This document shows, piece by piece, positions 25,251 to 35,500 of a stretch of DNA of 64,000 nucleotides. This DNA comes from Mesosutterella faecium (GTDB lineage: Bacteria; Pseudomonadota; Gammaproteobacteria; Burkholderiales; Burkholderiaceae_F). The stretch spans positions 1,959,001 to 2,023,000 of the forward strand of contig NZ_JAKZJU020000001.1 of NCBI RefSeq assembly GCF_022809315.2. The letters are read 5' to 3'. Position 1 is the first letter of the stretch, and each line of letters opens with the position of its first letter. A program made the position numbers and the translations under genes. The notes beneath the pieces are model-generated. The model made no database searches and was not told the origin of the DNA. It saw nothing but the letters and a program-made list of their open reading frames with translations.

Positions 25251-26524
25251 GGCCGAACTCCTTCGGGTTCAGCCCCAACAAACAGCAGGTTGTATTGCGC
25301 AGAGTTTTCCGGCATGCCCGCACCAGCTGCCTGATACGCCTGATAAACGGGATCTTTCTGAAGGATTTTTTTTTCTTCCTCAAAGGCTTTTGCAGCGTTC
25401 CTCGGGGTTGACAACGGCTGCTGGCGAGGCGAATATGCATCTGCGGTTTTATCCAGGCAGATGATCCGTTTCTGTCCACAGTACACCTCGAGGTTTTGTG
25501 AGCTTACATGGAGTCGGACCTCTTGCAGCCGACAGGCATCGGGGAGTCGATAGCAGCGGTTTTCCAAATGGATGAAACCGCATTTGTCTGCCTTTCTCGT
25601 CACCCAGATCGCTGAATACTGAGGACCGCACGGCAGCGGCCTCAGCGCTTTCTTTTCTTCGGGCCAGCGTTCCAGGGGCGTGTGCTGGAAACTGGCCAGC
25701 ACACGCCGGTCGGCCGTCTGGCCGCACCAGGCCCGCAGGTTCATGTTCAGCTGTTCAAAAGATTTATAGCGCACCCCCACCAGTGCATTGTGCTTGACGT
25801 ATCCGACGCTGCGCTCAACCTTGCCTTTGGACCGGGGCTTGCGGACGGCAGTGGCGACAGGGGTGAAATCGTACTGGTCTGCCAGAAACTGGTACCGGTC
25901 AGTGAAGCGAACCTCACCCCGGCGTTGGTGGAAAGCCACCAGCGAGGCTGCGTTGTCGCTGATCACCTGCCTAGGAACTCCTTGAAAATAAATAAACGCC
26001 TGCTCTATGCCCTGCAGCCAGGCCTCCTGGGTCTCTCTTTCAAACGCCATGGCGAAAATGCGCCTCGAATAGCCCAAAATGGCGACAAAAACATGCACAT
26101 GCGTCATCTGGCCTGCAATTTCAACGTCTTTTTCGCCAAAATCAATCTGCATCTGGTCGCCTGGCTGGGTCTCAAACCTGTCGGGCGAAGGCATGTTCTG
26201 AAGCTTGACCTGATGCCGGAAGCCTCTGATGAAGCGGTTGAAGACGTCCTGCCGCACTTCCACTCCATATTTTTCCTGGATCAGCCGGATGGTCACCGGG
26301 CCGCTGCATTCTGCCCTGAGAAAAAGTGCCTGGGCATCTTCAGTATGGGCCTGGAGGAAGGCAAGGCTGGGGCCGGGACGCCGGCCGACTTTCAGTGGAA
26401 CAACGCCCTTGATGTACCGCCTGATGGCCTTGCGGGACACGCGCAGCGTGCGATGGATGTACCTGATGCTCTGCCCTTGCTCATGCAGAGCCAGAATGCT
26501 TTGCTGAATTGATTTTGAGAGCAT
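25247..26524 (-). CDS. istA: IS21 transposase IstA
   Basis: About 425 residues if started at ATG 26524 (MLSKSIQQSILALHEQGQSI), after AAAGG. An ATG at 26584 would add 20 residues without family features. The N-terminal helix-turn-helix (SIRYIHRTLRVSRKAIRRYI) is followed by the DDE core: QMQIDFGEKDVEIAG (first Asp), VPRQVISDNAASLV (second Asp) and RSKGKVERSVGYVKHN (Glu). A C-terminal beta domain follows. The gene is intact and precedes istB in one operon. Confidence 0.94.
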   Translation of the reverse strand: MLSKSIQQSILALHEQGQSIRYIHRTLRVSRKAIRRYIKGVVPLKVGRRPGPSLAFLQAHTEDAQALFLRAECSGPVTIRLIQEKYGVEVRQDVFNRFIRGFRHQVKLQNMPSPDRFETQPGDQMQIDFGEKDVEIAGQMTHVHVFVAILGYSRRIFAMAFERETQEAWLQGIEQAFIYFQGVPRQVISDNAASLVAFHQRRGEVRFTDRYQFLADQYDFTPVATAVRKPRSKGKVERSVGYVKHNALVGVRYKSFEQLNMNLRAWCGQTADRRVLASFQHTPLERWPEEKKALRPLPCGPQYSAIWVTRKADKCGFIHLENRCYRLPDACRLQEVRLHVSSQNLEVYCGQKRIICLDKTADAYSPRQQPLSTPRNAAKAFEEEKKILQKDPVYQAYQAAGAGMPENSAQYNLLFVGAEPEGVRP

Positions 26525-26670
26525 GAAGTCGGACCTTTCATAATGTGACTTTCTGCTCTGATGTTTTAACGAATTGCGATCCACAACGGAACCCTCTCAT
26601 AAAAAAAATTGGGAGGGGTGGTCTCTTGGTTCTGAATAATTTGGTGGGTACTTTATTTCAATTCACGACA

Positions 26671-26828
26671 CGCTCAATCGTTACATTCGTCTTGTAAACA
26701 TAAAAGAAACCAATAATTTACGAGACACCTACTACAGGCACCTCATGCTGGGCGCGAATGAGGAAACACTTTCCTCCCCGACGAACAACGCAGAGATAGC
26801 GCTGGCACTGAGGGATGCCGGGGATTAG
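26671..26828 (+). pseudogene. 3' remnant of the IS21-interrupted ATPase
   Basis: After the duplicated CGCTCAAT the frame reads RYIRLVNIKETNNLRDTYYR, then HLMLGANEETLSSPTNNAEI to a TAG at 26826-26828: 49 residues. The N-R-Y-I-R-L and N-L-R-D-x-Y pattern is the usual C-terminal end of AAA_15-type ATPases, confirming that this segment completes the gene begun at 23113. It has no start of its own. Confidence 0.85.
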
Positions 26829-26866
26829 CGGAATGCTTCTTCCGCCTGATGCCTCTTGCTGCATCC

Positions 26867-28717
26867 TTACGAATTCCGTTCCTCCCCGGCTTCCAGCGCT
26901 GCTTTCAGCCGGTCCGACAGCCCGCCCGAGCGCATCACCCGCCGCCCGACCGCAGCCGCGACCGCGCCCCGGCCCGCAAAGAGCGTGAGCCTTCCCTTGT
27001 CGGCCCCCCGGTCGGCGAGCCTCGTCACGGCTGTGTAAAGGAGCTCGCGAGACCCGATCTTCTCCCCGCCCCCTTCCGGCAGGCAGACCGCGAGATTGTG
27101 GTAGGCCGAACCCTGGCTCTTGTGGATCGTGATCGCGAAGGCGCTTTCATGCTGCGGCAGCAGCGCCACGGGAAGCGCAAGCCCCAGCGCCCCGAACCAG
27201 GCGACCAGACCTTTTTCCCCGTTCTGGAGCTCCACCGCGGTGTCGCCGTTCGAGAGCCCGAGCGCGCGGCTGTTCTTGGTCACGATGATGAGCCTGCCCG
27301 GGTAATGGATAGCTTCGGGCTCCGCGCCCGAAGCCTTCCGGACGCCCTTTTCCATGAAGGCATTCACGGCGTCCGTGCCGTTTTCCCCGACGTGCACCGA
27401 AGAGAGCACCCGCACGCTGTCGGCCTGAGCCCAGAGCCTGTCAACGCCTTCGGCGTCCCCGGCCAGAGGGAGCAGCGATCCATTTTTTCCCTGATGCAGG
27501 AGAAAGCCGTAGGCGTCCCTGAGCCACGCCTGAAGCCCCCGCGAAACGCCGCCCGAGGCCCGGCCGGAAGTTTTCTCCCAGTCGATCGCATTGTCGCCCG
27601 CCTGGTTTGGGGCTTCGAGGACGTCGAAGACCGCCTTTTCGTCGACCTCGCCTGACCTGGGAGTGATCGCCCGGGCGAGCCGGTAGAGCCTCGAGTCATC
27701 GCCGAAGCGGTGGTTTTTCGTGAACCCGAAGATGCAGGGAGCAAGAGGTCCCGCCTTGTCCGAGAGATCTGCAAAGACGGAGCCCGGGCCCACGGCCGCG
27801 AGCTGGTCCTTGTCGCCCAGGAGCAGCACCCGCGTGCGGGCGGGGTCGAGGGCGTCAAAGAGCCTCGAGGCGAGGTCGATGTCCATCATCGAGCATTCGT
27901 CGACCACGAGGACGTCGGCATCGATCCGGCGCTGTTCGGAGAGCCAGCGGTGCAGGGTCTGGCAGCGGATGCCCGCGCCCCGCACGAGGCCCGCGAGCCG
28001 CTCGAGCTCCCCGCCGCCCTTTTCCATCCAGGGCAGAGCCTCGAGGATCGAGCCGGCGAGGTTCGAGGCGGCCTTGCCGGTCGGCGCGGCCCCCGCGATG
28101 ACAAGGCCGGGATTTTTCGCGAGGAGGCAGGCGATGATCCTCACCACCACCGTGGTCTTTCCCGTGCCGGGGCCTCCGGTGATGACCGTGAGCCGGTTTC
28201 GAAGGGCGCCTTTCACCGCCCGGTCGTGGTCCGGGTCGTCGCGGCCGCTTTGGCGGTCGCTCTCGATGAAGGCCTCGGCCGCCCGCCGCATCTCATCGTC
28301 GAGCGGGCTCTTTTTCCCGCGGGCAAACGAGGCGACCGCATCCGCGAGCCGCTTCTCCTCGGAAAAGCGCCTTTCGAGGTACAGCCTTTCGCCCGCCTCA
28401 TCCCAGACCAGGGGAGAAAGGAGGCCACCCTCCCCCGAGGCCTGCGCCATCGGGCGCGCGAGGCCCGAGTCGGACAGCTGCCTGGCCGCCGCGGCCTTCT
28501 CGAGCGAATCCACGGGCAGGCACACGCCGCCGCTTGTCTGGGGGTCGGACTCCATCGCCGCGAACCCGTCCATCACGGCCTCGAGCGCCTCAGGCGTTCC
28601 CGGCCGGAGCTCCCCCGTGCGCTCGAGCGGCCGCAGCAGCGCGCGGCCCAAAGCCCGCCACGCCTCGCGCTCGAAGCGCTCCTCACTGGTTTCCTCGATC
28701 TTGTCCGTCGCCGTCAT
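26867..28717 (-). CDS. recD: Exodeoxyribonuclease V subunit alpha (RecD)
   Basis: 616 residues, close to the E. coli length. An SF1B 5'-3' helicase core is complete: Walker A VITGGPGTGKTTVVVRI (about 180), PTGKAASNLAGSI, Walker B VLVVDECSMMDIDLASRL, the motif III region LLLGDKDQLAAVGPGSVFADL, and a C-terminal UvrD-like AITIHKSQGSAYHNLAV and LLYTAVTRL. RecD is the fast helicase motor of RecBCD, which resects double-strand breaks and degrades phage DNA. The start overlaps the recB stop as ATGA (28714-28717); it is third in a recC-recB-recD operon. Confidence 0.97.
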   Translation of the reverse strand: MTATDKIEETSEERFEREAWRALGRALLRPLERTGELRPGTPEALEAVMDGFAAMESDPQTSGGVCLPVDSLEKAAAARQLSDSGLARPMAQASGEGGLLSPLVWDEAGERLYLERRFSEEKRLADAVASFARGKKSPLDDEMRRAAEAFIESDRQSGRDDPDHDRAVKGALRNRLTVITGGPGTGKTTVVVRIIACLLAKNPGLVIAGAAPTGKAASNLAGSILEALPWMEKGGGELERLAGLVRGAGIRCQTLHRWLSEQRRIDADVLVVDECSMMDIDLASRLFDALDPARTRVLLLGDKDQLAAVGPGSVFADLSDKAGPLAPCIFGFTKNHRFGDDSRLYRLARAITPRSGEVDEKAVFDVLEAPNQAGDNAIDWEKTSGRASGGVSRGLQAWLRDAYGFLLHQGKNGSLLPLAGDAEGVDRLWAQADSVRVLSSVHVGENGTDAVNAFMEKGVRKASGAEPEAIHYPGRLIIVTKNSRALGLSNGDTAVELQNGEKGLVAWFGALGLALPVALLPQHESAFAITIHKSQGSAYHNLAVCLPEGGGEKIGSRELLYTAVTRLADRGADKGRLTLFAGRGAVAAAVGRRVMRSGGLSDRLKAALEAGEERNS

Positions 28718-31700
28718 TTCGTCCTTTCTCCGCCCAGCAGCCTGCCCGATTCAAGGATGAGCCGGGGGTCGGGCCTGAGCACCACCGCGGCCGGCTCCGG
28801 GGCGGGCGCTGCGGCCGAGAACCCCCTCACGAACACGTAGGCCATGCCGCCGATCCTTTTAACCGCCTTTTCCGGCTCAAGCCCCCAGGCCTCGGAAATC
28901 ATCCGGGAGAGCGCCGTGAGATAGAAAAGCGCCTGCCAGCCGTACTTCGCCTCGAGCATGACCTCCAGCATCTCCCGCCTGACGTAGGAGCGCGAGCTCC
29001 GGTCGCCCGGCTGATCCGTCTTCCAGTCGGCCAGCCAGAAGCGCCCCGAGGCGTCCTGCACGAGCAGATCGATGCGGCCTTCGAGATAGCCCCGAAGCTG
29101 CGTCCTCGCCGCCGAGGGCTCGAGGTCCGCAAGCGGCAGCCGCGCCTCGGCCGGCACTTTCCGGTTGAGCTCGAGAATCTTCCGCGCAAAGCCCTCGGCC
29201 GTGACGCCCTCCCCCACCGTGAGGGCGAAGGGCAGCTCCGGGGCCGCGCAGCCTTCCGGCACGTCGGCGATCCTGAGGGCTCCGGGCCCGGCCCAGAGCG
29301 GCGTCGAAAAGACGCCGCGGATGCGGTCCGAGAGCCACGAAACCGCGTCCTCGCGGTCCTTCTTCGGGTCAGACTCCGCACCCTCCCCGCGCCTGACCTT
29401 GCGGGCAAGGAGCGAAGCCCCTTTCGTCGCCTCGAAAACCCTGCGGAAGCCCCTTCCCGACTCGAGGAACCCGGGGCTTCTGTGCAGCCCCGCGCGGATC
29501 CCGGCCTCCAGAAGGTTGTGGACCGCGTCGCCCGTGTCCTTGCCGCCTGAGAGGAAGGCGGGATTATGGAGGGGATCGGGGCCGGACGGCTCTTCCTCCC
29601 CTTCGGGCTCCTCCTCATAGGATTCGTCGGGCTCGCGCTCGTCGGCAGGGCCCGGCAGCGACAGTTCAAACCCCCGCGCGATGCTCGAGTAGCTCGAGCT
29701 CCTCCAGGGGCGGAAAAGAGGCCCCGCGGCCTGGACTCCCGCGAGGGTGTCCTCCGGATCGGAAGGCTTCCCGACGGGGGAGGAGGCCCGGGCGGCCGGC
29801 GCCGGGGCGGCCGGCTCCTTCGGGCAGAGCACCGCGGCGAGCGGCTCGCCCTGCGGGCAGCGCTCGAGGCTTTCCGCCGCCTCTTCAAGAAGCGCCGATC
29901 GGGGGTCGTCCCCGGTCTTTCCTTTTCTCAGCGCCTGCGCCATCCCGGCGCGCACCCCGGGATCGTTCGCGAACGTGGATTCGTTCTGAAGGCGGGACTG
30001 GAAGAGCTCGAGGCCGCGCGTCATCGCTTCAGCCAGCAGTGCGTCCTCCTCCGTGGCGTCGGGGCGGGCCTTCCCCTTTTTCTTCCGGCTCCCGGGGCTG
30101 CCGGGCTCCGGCTGCGGCAGCGGATCCGCCTTGAGCAGGTCGGTCCAGACGGAACGGGGTTTGGCGAAGTGAAACACCCCCCTCACCGCCCTGTAGACCA
30201 CGGGCAGCGGCAGAACCACGCGGGCCGAGCCCCGGGTCGCCCCGACATAGGCGATCCGCACGAGCTCCTCGCGGATCTCCCGGATCGTCTCGGCCTTGCG
30301 GCCGCCGTCGCGGGGCTTGAGCAGGTATTCCCAGCCGCCTTCTGCGCCGCGCACGAGGAGCGGATTCTGTTTACTCCCCTCCCTGTAGGAAAAGGCGCCT
30401 GCTAGGTAGACGACCGGGTACTCGAGCCCCTTCGAGCCGAAGACGGTTTCGACCCGGACCAGGGAGTCGTCGCTTTCCACCCGCAGCTGCCGCTCGTCGG
30501 GAGGAATCTTTTTCTCCTGAGAGTACGGATTCGCGCTTTTCGGCTTCAGATCGTCCAGCGTCCGCTCGAATTCCTGCACGAGGGAGGGCAGGCTCTTCAC
30601 GCGCTCGTACTGCGCGTGCAGGAGCTCGACCACCTGGCCCCAGTTCGTGAGGCTGCGCTCGCCCCCGGGCGAGGCAAGCGCCCGGCCCACCGTGCCGAAG
30701 GCGGTGAAGAGGTAGGAAAAGGCCGCGGCGAATCCGTAGCGATCGCAGCGGGCCCGGGCGTTGCGGAAGCGCTCCAGGTCCTCGAGATAGAGGTCCTCGA
30801 TCCGCTTTTCCTCTTCCTGCCTTTCCTCTCCCGCCCCGGGCTCGGGTGCGGCGAGCTCCGAGAGCTTCCGGCCGCAGACCGGGGTGGCCCGCGCGGCGTT
30901 GACCACCGCGCGGTCGACCGGGTCGCTCACGGCCCGCATCACGGCGAGGATGTCCTGCGCCTCGGGCGTGAGATAGACGTCGTCGCGGGTCACGTGCAGG
31001 GTCCCGATCCCCCGCTCGGAAAGCTCCCGCTCGAGATCGGCGGAGTTCGAGTGGCTGCGCACGAGGACCGCGATGTCGCCCGGCCTCAGGCGGGCCTGTT
31101 CAAGCGTGAGGCGTGGATCGGCCAGCCTCGCGCCCACATAGGTCTCGGAGGACAGCAGGGAGGCGATGTCGGAGGCAATGGCGCGCCCTTCCGCCTGGCG
31201 CGCCAGATCCGCATTGAGCAGCCTTCCCGCGCCGTCCCCGTCCTTCCAGGCGGCGGGCGCCTCCCAGCGCCCGGTCCAAAGCTCGAAGGCACGCACGGGC
31301 TCGAGCCTGCCGCTTTCGGGATTTTTCCTGAAGAGCGGCAGCCTCGAGGCGCTGCTTTTCACGGGTAAATAGCCGATTCCTTCGGAAAAACGGGATTTCT
31401 TCTCCGGGGTCGAAAAAAGGACGTTCACGGCGTCGACCGCGGGAGGCGTGCTCCGGTAGTTCGTCCCGAGGCTCCAGGGGGCGCTGCCCCCGCGCGCGGC
31501 CTCGTCGCGCGCCCCGAGGTAGACCTCGATCTGGGCCCCGCGGAAGCGGTAGATCGACTGCTTCGGGTCGCCCACGAACACGGCCAGCGCGTCCTTGTCT
31601 TCCGGGTCGAGAAAGAGCTTCTTGAAAACGGCGTACTGGATCTCGTCGGTGTCCTGGAACTCGTCGACCAGGACCGCCCTGAACTGCCGCCTCACCGTGC

Positions 31701-32517
31701 CCCGGAAGGCCGCGCTTGATTCGGCCGACCGCAGCATGTCCTGCAGGATGTCGTCAAAGGACATGACGCCCTCGCGGCGCTTCGCCTCCCGCACGAGCCC
31801 GGGGACCTGGTCCGCAAACTCGGAAAGCGTCGCCCGCAGCCCCGGGCTCGCGTCCGGAAATGCCAGGCCTGCCTGACTTCCCGGGTGCTGCTGCAGCTGC
31901 CTGAGCAGCTCCGCGCCGTCAAACCCGATGAGCTCCTGCTGCGCCTGCGGGGAGCCCTTGAGGGCCTCGCCCGCAAGCCGGCTGCGCTTGAAATCCTCGA
32001 TCACGCGGGCCGTGATCGACGGGTCTTCGTCCAGGGTCGTCTCGAAGGCCGTGCCGCCGGAAAAGGCAAAGGACTGGAGCATCTTCTGGCAGAAGCTGTG
32101 GATCGTGTAGACCGCGGCCTCGTCGAAATTCTCGAGCGCGGCCGCGATCCGGCCCCGGGCCCGCCCGAAGCCGATGCCATCCTCCCCGCGCCATTTCTCG
32201 TAGAGCTGCAGAAGGCTGGAATCCGCGGGCTCCCCGGAGGATTTCCCCGCGGGCGCAAAGCCCCCGCTCCCGTCAGGCTCGAGCACGGCCAGGGCTTCGG
32301 TCAGAATCGCGCGCAGCCGCTCCTTGAGCTCCCCGGTCGCGGCCCGGGTGAAGGTGACGATGAGGATCTCGTCGAGCGGCATCGCCTTTTCCACGAGAAG
32401 CCTCAGCACGAGCCGCTGCAGCGTGTAGGTTTTCCCGGTCCCGGCCGAGGCCTCGATGAAGTTCACCCGGTCGAGCCTGCTCTCGCGGCAGTCAAACTCC
32501 CTGTTGCCCTGGGTCAT
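28714..32517 (-). CDS. recB: Exodeoxyribonuclease V subunit beta (RecB)
   Basis: 1267 residues. UvrD-type motifs include FIEASAGTGKTYTLQRLVLR at about 21-40, LLVDEFQDTDEIQ-like Walker B (AVLVDEFQDTDEIQYAVF), FVGDPKQSIYRFRGA (motif III/Q), VRVETVFGSKGLEYPVVYLA (motif V) and RIAYVGATRGSARVVLP (motif VI). The C-terminal nuclease has EGRIDLLVQDASGRFWLADW followed by KTDQ, the D...D-x-K centre that cuts both strands and loads RecA. Acidic low-complexity (EEEPEGEEEPSG) separates helicase and nuclease. The start overlaps the recC stop by ATGA. Confidence 0.97.
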   Translation of the reverse strand: MTQGNREFDCRESRLDRVNFIEASAGTGKTYTLQRLVLRLLVEKAMPLDEILIVTFTRAATGELKERLRAILTEALAVLEPDGSGGFAPAGKSSGEPADSSLLQLYEKWRGEDGIGFGRARGRIAAALENFDEAAVYTIHSFCQKMLQSFAFSGGTAFETTLDEDPSITARVIEDFKRSRLAGEALKGSPQAQQELIGFDGAELLRQLQQHPGSQAGLAFPDASPGLRATLSEFADQVPGLVREAKRREGVMSFDDILQDMLRSAESSAAFRGTVRRQFRAVLVDEFQDTDEIQYAVFKKLFLDPEDKDALAVFVGDPKQSIYRFRGAQIEVYLGARDEAARGGSAPWSLGTNYRSTPPAVDAVNVLFSTPEKKSRFSEGIGYLPVKSSASRLPLFRKNPESGRLEPVRAFELWTGRWEAPAAWKDGDGAGRLLNADLARQAEGRAIASDIASLLSSETYVGARLADPRLTLEQARLRPGDIAVLVRSHSNSADLERELSERGIGTLHVTRDDVYLTPEAQDILAVMRAVSDPVDRAVVNAARATPVCGRKLSELAAPEPGAGEERQEEEKRIEDLYLEDLERFRNARARCDRYGFAAAFSYLFTAFGTVGRALASPGGERSLTNWGQVVELLHAQYERVKSLPSLVQEFERTLDDLKPKSANPYSQEKKIPPDERQLRVESDDSLVRVETVFGSKGLEYPVVYLAGAFSYREGSKQNPLLVRGAEGGWEYLLKPRDGGRKAETIREIREELVRIAYVGATRGSARVVLPLPVVYRAVRGVFHFAKPRSVWTDLLKADPLPQPEPGSPGSRKKKGKARPDATEEDALLAEAMTRGLELFQSRLQNESTFANDPGVRAGMAQALRKGKTGDDPRSALLEEAAESLERCPQGEPLAAVLCPKEPAAPAPAARASSPVGKPSDPEDTLAGVQAAGPLFRPWRSSSYSSIARGFELSLPGPADEREPDESYEEEPEGEEEPSGPDPLHNPAFLSGGKDTGDAVHNLLEAGIRAGLHRSPGFLESGRGFRRVFEATKGASLLARKVRRGEGAESDPKKDREDAVSWLSDRIRGVFSTPLWAGPGALRIADVPEGCAAPELPFALTVGEGVTAEGFARKILELNRKVPAEARLPLADLEPSAARTQLRGYLEGRIDLLVQDASGRFWLADWKTDQPGDRSSRSYVRREMLEVMLEAKYGWQALFYLTALSRMISEAWGLEPEKAVKRIGGMAYVFVRGFSAAAPAPEPAAVVLRPDPRLILESGRLLGGERTK

Positions 32518-35500
32518 TTCCCGGCCCCTCCCTGAGTCTCTCCGGCGCTGCCGCCCCGAATCATCCCGAGCATGTCCTGCGCGAGCCGCAGCACCGCGCC
32601 GGGTCCTCCGCCTGCCCTTAAAAAGGCCGAAAGCTCATCCTTGAGCGCCCTGCCCGCATCGGCGAGGGCCCTTCCCCTCGCCTCCTCCGACCTGAAAAAG
32701 GCCGAGTCCGTATAGGGCGACTTGAGCACCCGGCCTTCGGATGCCGCCGCTTCAAAGAGGGCCGTGAGCGCGCAAAGCACCTCCCGGGCCTCCTGCACTG
32801 GAACTGAAAGCCTTTCCTTTGCCGCAGCCGCGGCAGTTTCGCTCTTTTTCTGGGAGCGGCCGCCGTCTTTTTTCTTCGGCATCGTGACCAGCGTGAGCGC
32901 AGCAGGCTCATCCTGCGCGTTCAGGAACAGGGCGAGCATCCGCGCGGAAAACTCCTCCCTGCCGCTTAAGGCCGCGCAGAACGCCTCGGGCTTGCCCGAT
33001 TCGCCGCAGTAGAGCTTCTGCGGCCCGGCGGTGAGGGTCCAGCTCCCGCGAAGCCCCCCGGAGCCTGCGGGGAGCGCGAGCGAAAGCGGCGGCGTGATCT
33101 GCTCCACGCGCCCCTGCACCTGCATCTGCGCGTCCTCGAGGAAACCGAAGACCTCATCCACCTTTTCCTTCAGCTGCCAGCTGCGCACGGGCTTCGCGCC
33201 AAAGAGGGGGTCGAGCATTCGAACCCGCAGGAACCGCTCCCGGTCCACGCCTTCCTCGAGCGAATCGCGCGCCTCGCGCCTGAAAGCCCGGTCAAGAAGG
33301 TAATTTTTGTCGCTGAACTCAAGCTCGGGCTTCGGATCCCGGCGGACGCCCGCCACGTCGAATCCCGCGAACCGCGAGGCCTCGCGCTCCGGGTCGTAGA
33401 GGTAGGCGCAGAGGGTGGAAAGCGGCAGCTCCCGGCGCTTGAATTCCGCGGGCGCGAGCGGCGTCGGCCGGTCGGCAAAGGGCCCGGGGGCGGGCGCGGT
33501 GCCGTCGCGCCTCGCCTTCAGGGCCGCGAATGCTTCCGAGAGCGACCCCGCCTCGCAGCGCTCGAGCGCCCCGCGGGTAAAGCAGCGCGGCGAATAGGCG
33601 GTCTGGGGGACGGAGAACCTCCAGAAAGGCTGCTGCCCGCCCCGCGCCTTGTTGAGCTCCTCGAGAAAGAGGTCGAAGTCCGTCACCACCTCCGAGGGCG
33701 GCAGGCGCTTCTCCCGGTTCTCCCCCTCTTTATAAAAGACCGCGAAATAGTCACGCGCGGCTATCACGAGGTCGAAGAACACGTTCCTGTTGTCGCGGCG
33801 GCTGTCGCGGTCGCCCCGGCGTTTGAGCTTTTCAAAGCCCATGAGGTCGAACTCGTCGAGCTTCGGCGTGCCGGGGAACCCCGAGTCGGAGTCAAGGCCC
33901 AGCGCCGCAATCGCGCGAAAAGGTATGCCGCGCATCTCCTCCATCGAGGTGAAGACGACCCGCCCGTCGGGCCGGGCCGCGCGCGAGGCGGTCTCCATGC
34001 GGCTTTTGAAAGCGCGGCGCAGCACCGCAAAGGGCACGGAGGCGGCCTCGCCGCCGGCGCCGGAGAGCGCCCTCGAAGCCGTGCGGCAGATGCCCGAAAT
34101 TTCGCGCTTAAGCTCCTCGGTCTCGGGCGAGCTCCACCAGCCCCCCTTTTCCGGGAACAGTTCCTCTTCGGTCTGAAGGAGCGCCTCCTCCCAGAGCTCC
34201 GGCGAGCCGCCCTGAGACTCGGTGTCGAAAATCCGCGCCTGCGCCCGGTCGAGCGCCTCGGAGAGAAGCAGCAGCTTCTTAAAGAGCGCGGGCCGGGCCG
34301 CGGGCGTCTCCCAGGCGCGCTCCGAGCCCTGGACGGGCCGCACGTCCTCCCAGAAGCCTTCGCCGCCCTTCGCCGCATCGGCCGCAAAGCCCAGCGCAAG
34401 GCGCTCGGCCGCCCGCGCCAGCGTCCCCTCGGCCCTCGAGCCCTCGCCCTCGTCCACCGCGAGCCCGGCCTGAAGGAGACGCGCGACGTGGCTCTCAGAA
34501 ATGCCGTAGCGGTAGCCCGCCCGGGAGAGCCAGGCGCGAAGCAGCTGCTGGTCCTCGCCCGAAAAGCCCCAGAGCCGGGAGATGAGCGGCGCCGACGCGA
34601 GCGCGTAGAAAGCCTCGGCCGCGCCCCGGCCGTAGAGGAAGCCGCAGAGCTCTCCGAAGGCCTCGGCCGCGCTCGAGCTCTCGAGCACCGAGCGGCCCGA
34701 GACCGCGTAGTCGATCCGCTCGGGCAGGGCCGAGAAGACCGAGTCGATCACAGGCGCGGCCGCGCTGATGTCGGGGGTGGCAACGAGGATCTCGGAGGCC
34801 TTCACGCCGCGCTCGCGAAGCGCGTAGATCCAGTCGGCCAGGGCCTCGACCTCGCGCTTTAGGGACGAGGCCGCGGCGATCCGCACTGAAGGGAGCCCCT
34901 TTTCCGGCTCCCTGTAGGCCGCAGCCTCGGCGGGGGCGAGCGACCCGTCGGTGAGGAAGTCCCCGTTGTTTCTGAACACAGCCTCGTGCACCGCGTCAAG
35001 CAGCGTCCTCTTTTCCGGGCTCTCCGGGCCCCCGCGGCCGGAGAGCGCCGCGAGGTCGACCCTCACCGTGGTCTCCGGGTCCTCGACCGAAACCACGAGG
35101 TCCTGCAGAGGCCGGGCCGGGTCCCAGCGGAAGTCCTTCGCGCCGGGGCGCTCCTGCGGCGGAGGGCCTTCCGGGTCCTCGCCCGCCTCCTCGGGCGCCT
35201 CGGCGGTGGTGAGCCGCCAGACGCGGTCGACGAGCGCCCGGGTCTGAAGGGCGTTCCGCAGGAGCCAGGCGCAGCGCGGGGCGGCGGGAGAGGCCGCGCT
35301 CCCCGCCTCCTGCTGCGGCTCCTCCCCCCGCAGGGGCCGCAGGTCCGCGGGATCGAACCAGTACTCGGGCGAGGGGTTGAGGAGGTAGAGGTAGACCGGG
35401 TCCCGGAGGCTCTTGGCGTAAAGGAAGGGCAGCACCAGGGGCGGCAGCCCCGTGGGCGCGAAGATGTGCAGCGGCAGCCCCGGGTCCGGAAGGTCCGCGG

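Larger units (their letters stand above)
24385..26670 (-). mobile_element. IS21 family insertion sequence, 2286 bp
   Basis: Termini begin TGTC on both ends (left TGTCAATATTGAAAACTAAG; right inverted TGTCGTGAATTGAAATAAAG), sharing ATTGAAA and a following ACCC. A perfect 8-bp duplication CGCTCAAT flanks the element. It carries istA and istB with a 4-bp ATGA overlap, both intact, transcribed against the host gene. Confidence 0.93.
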
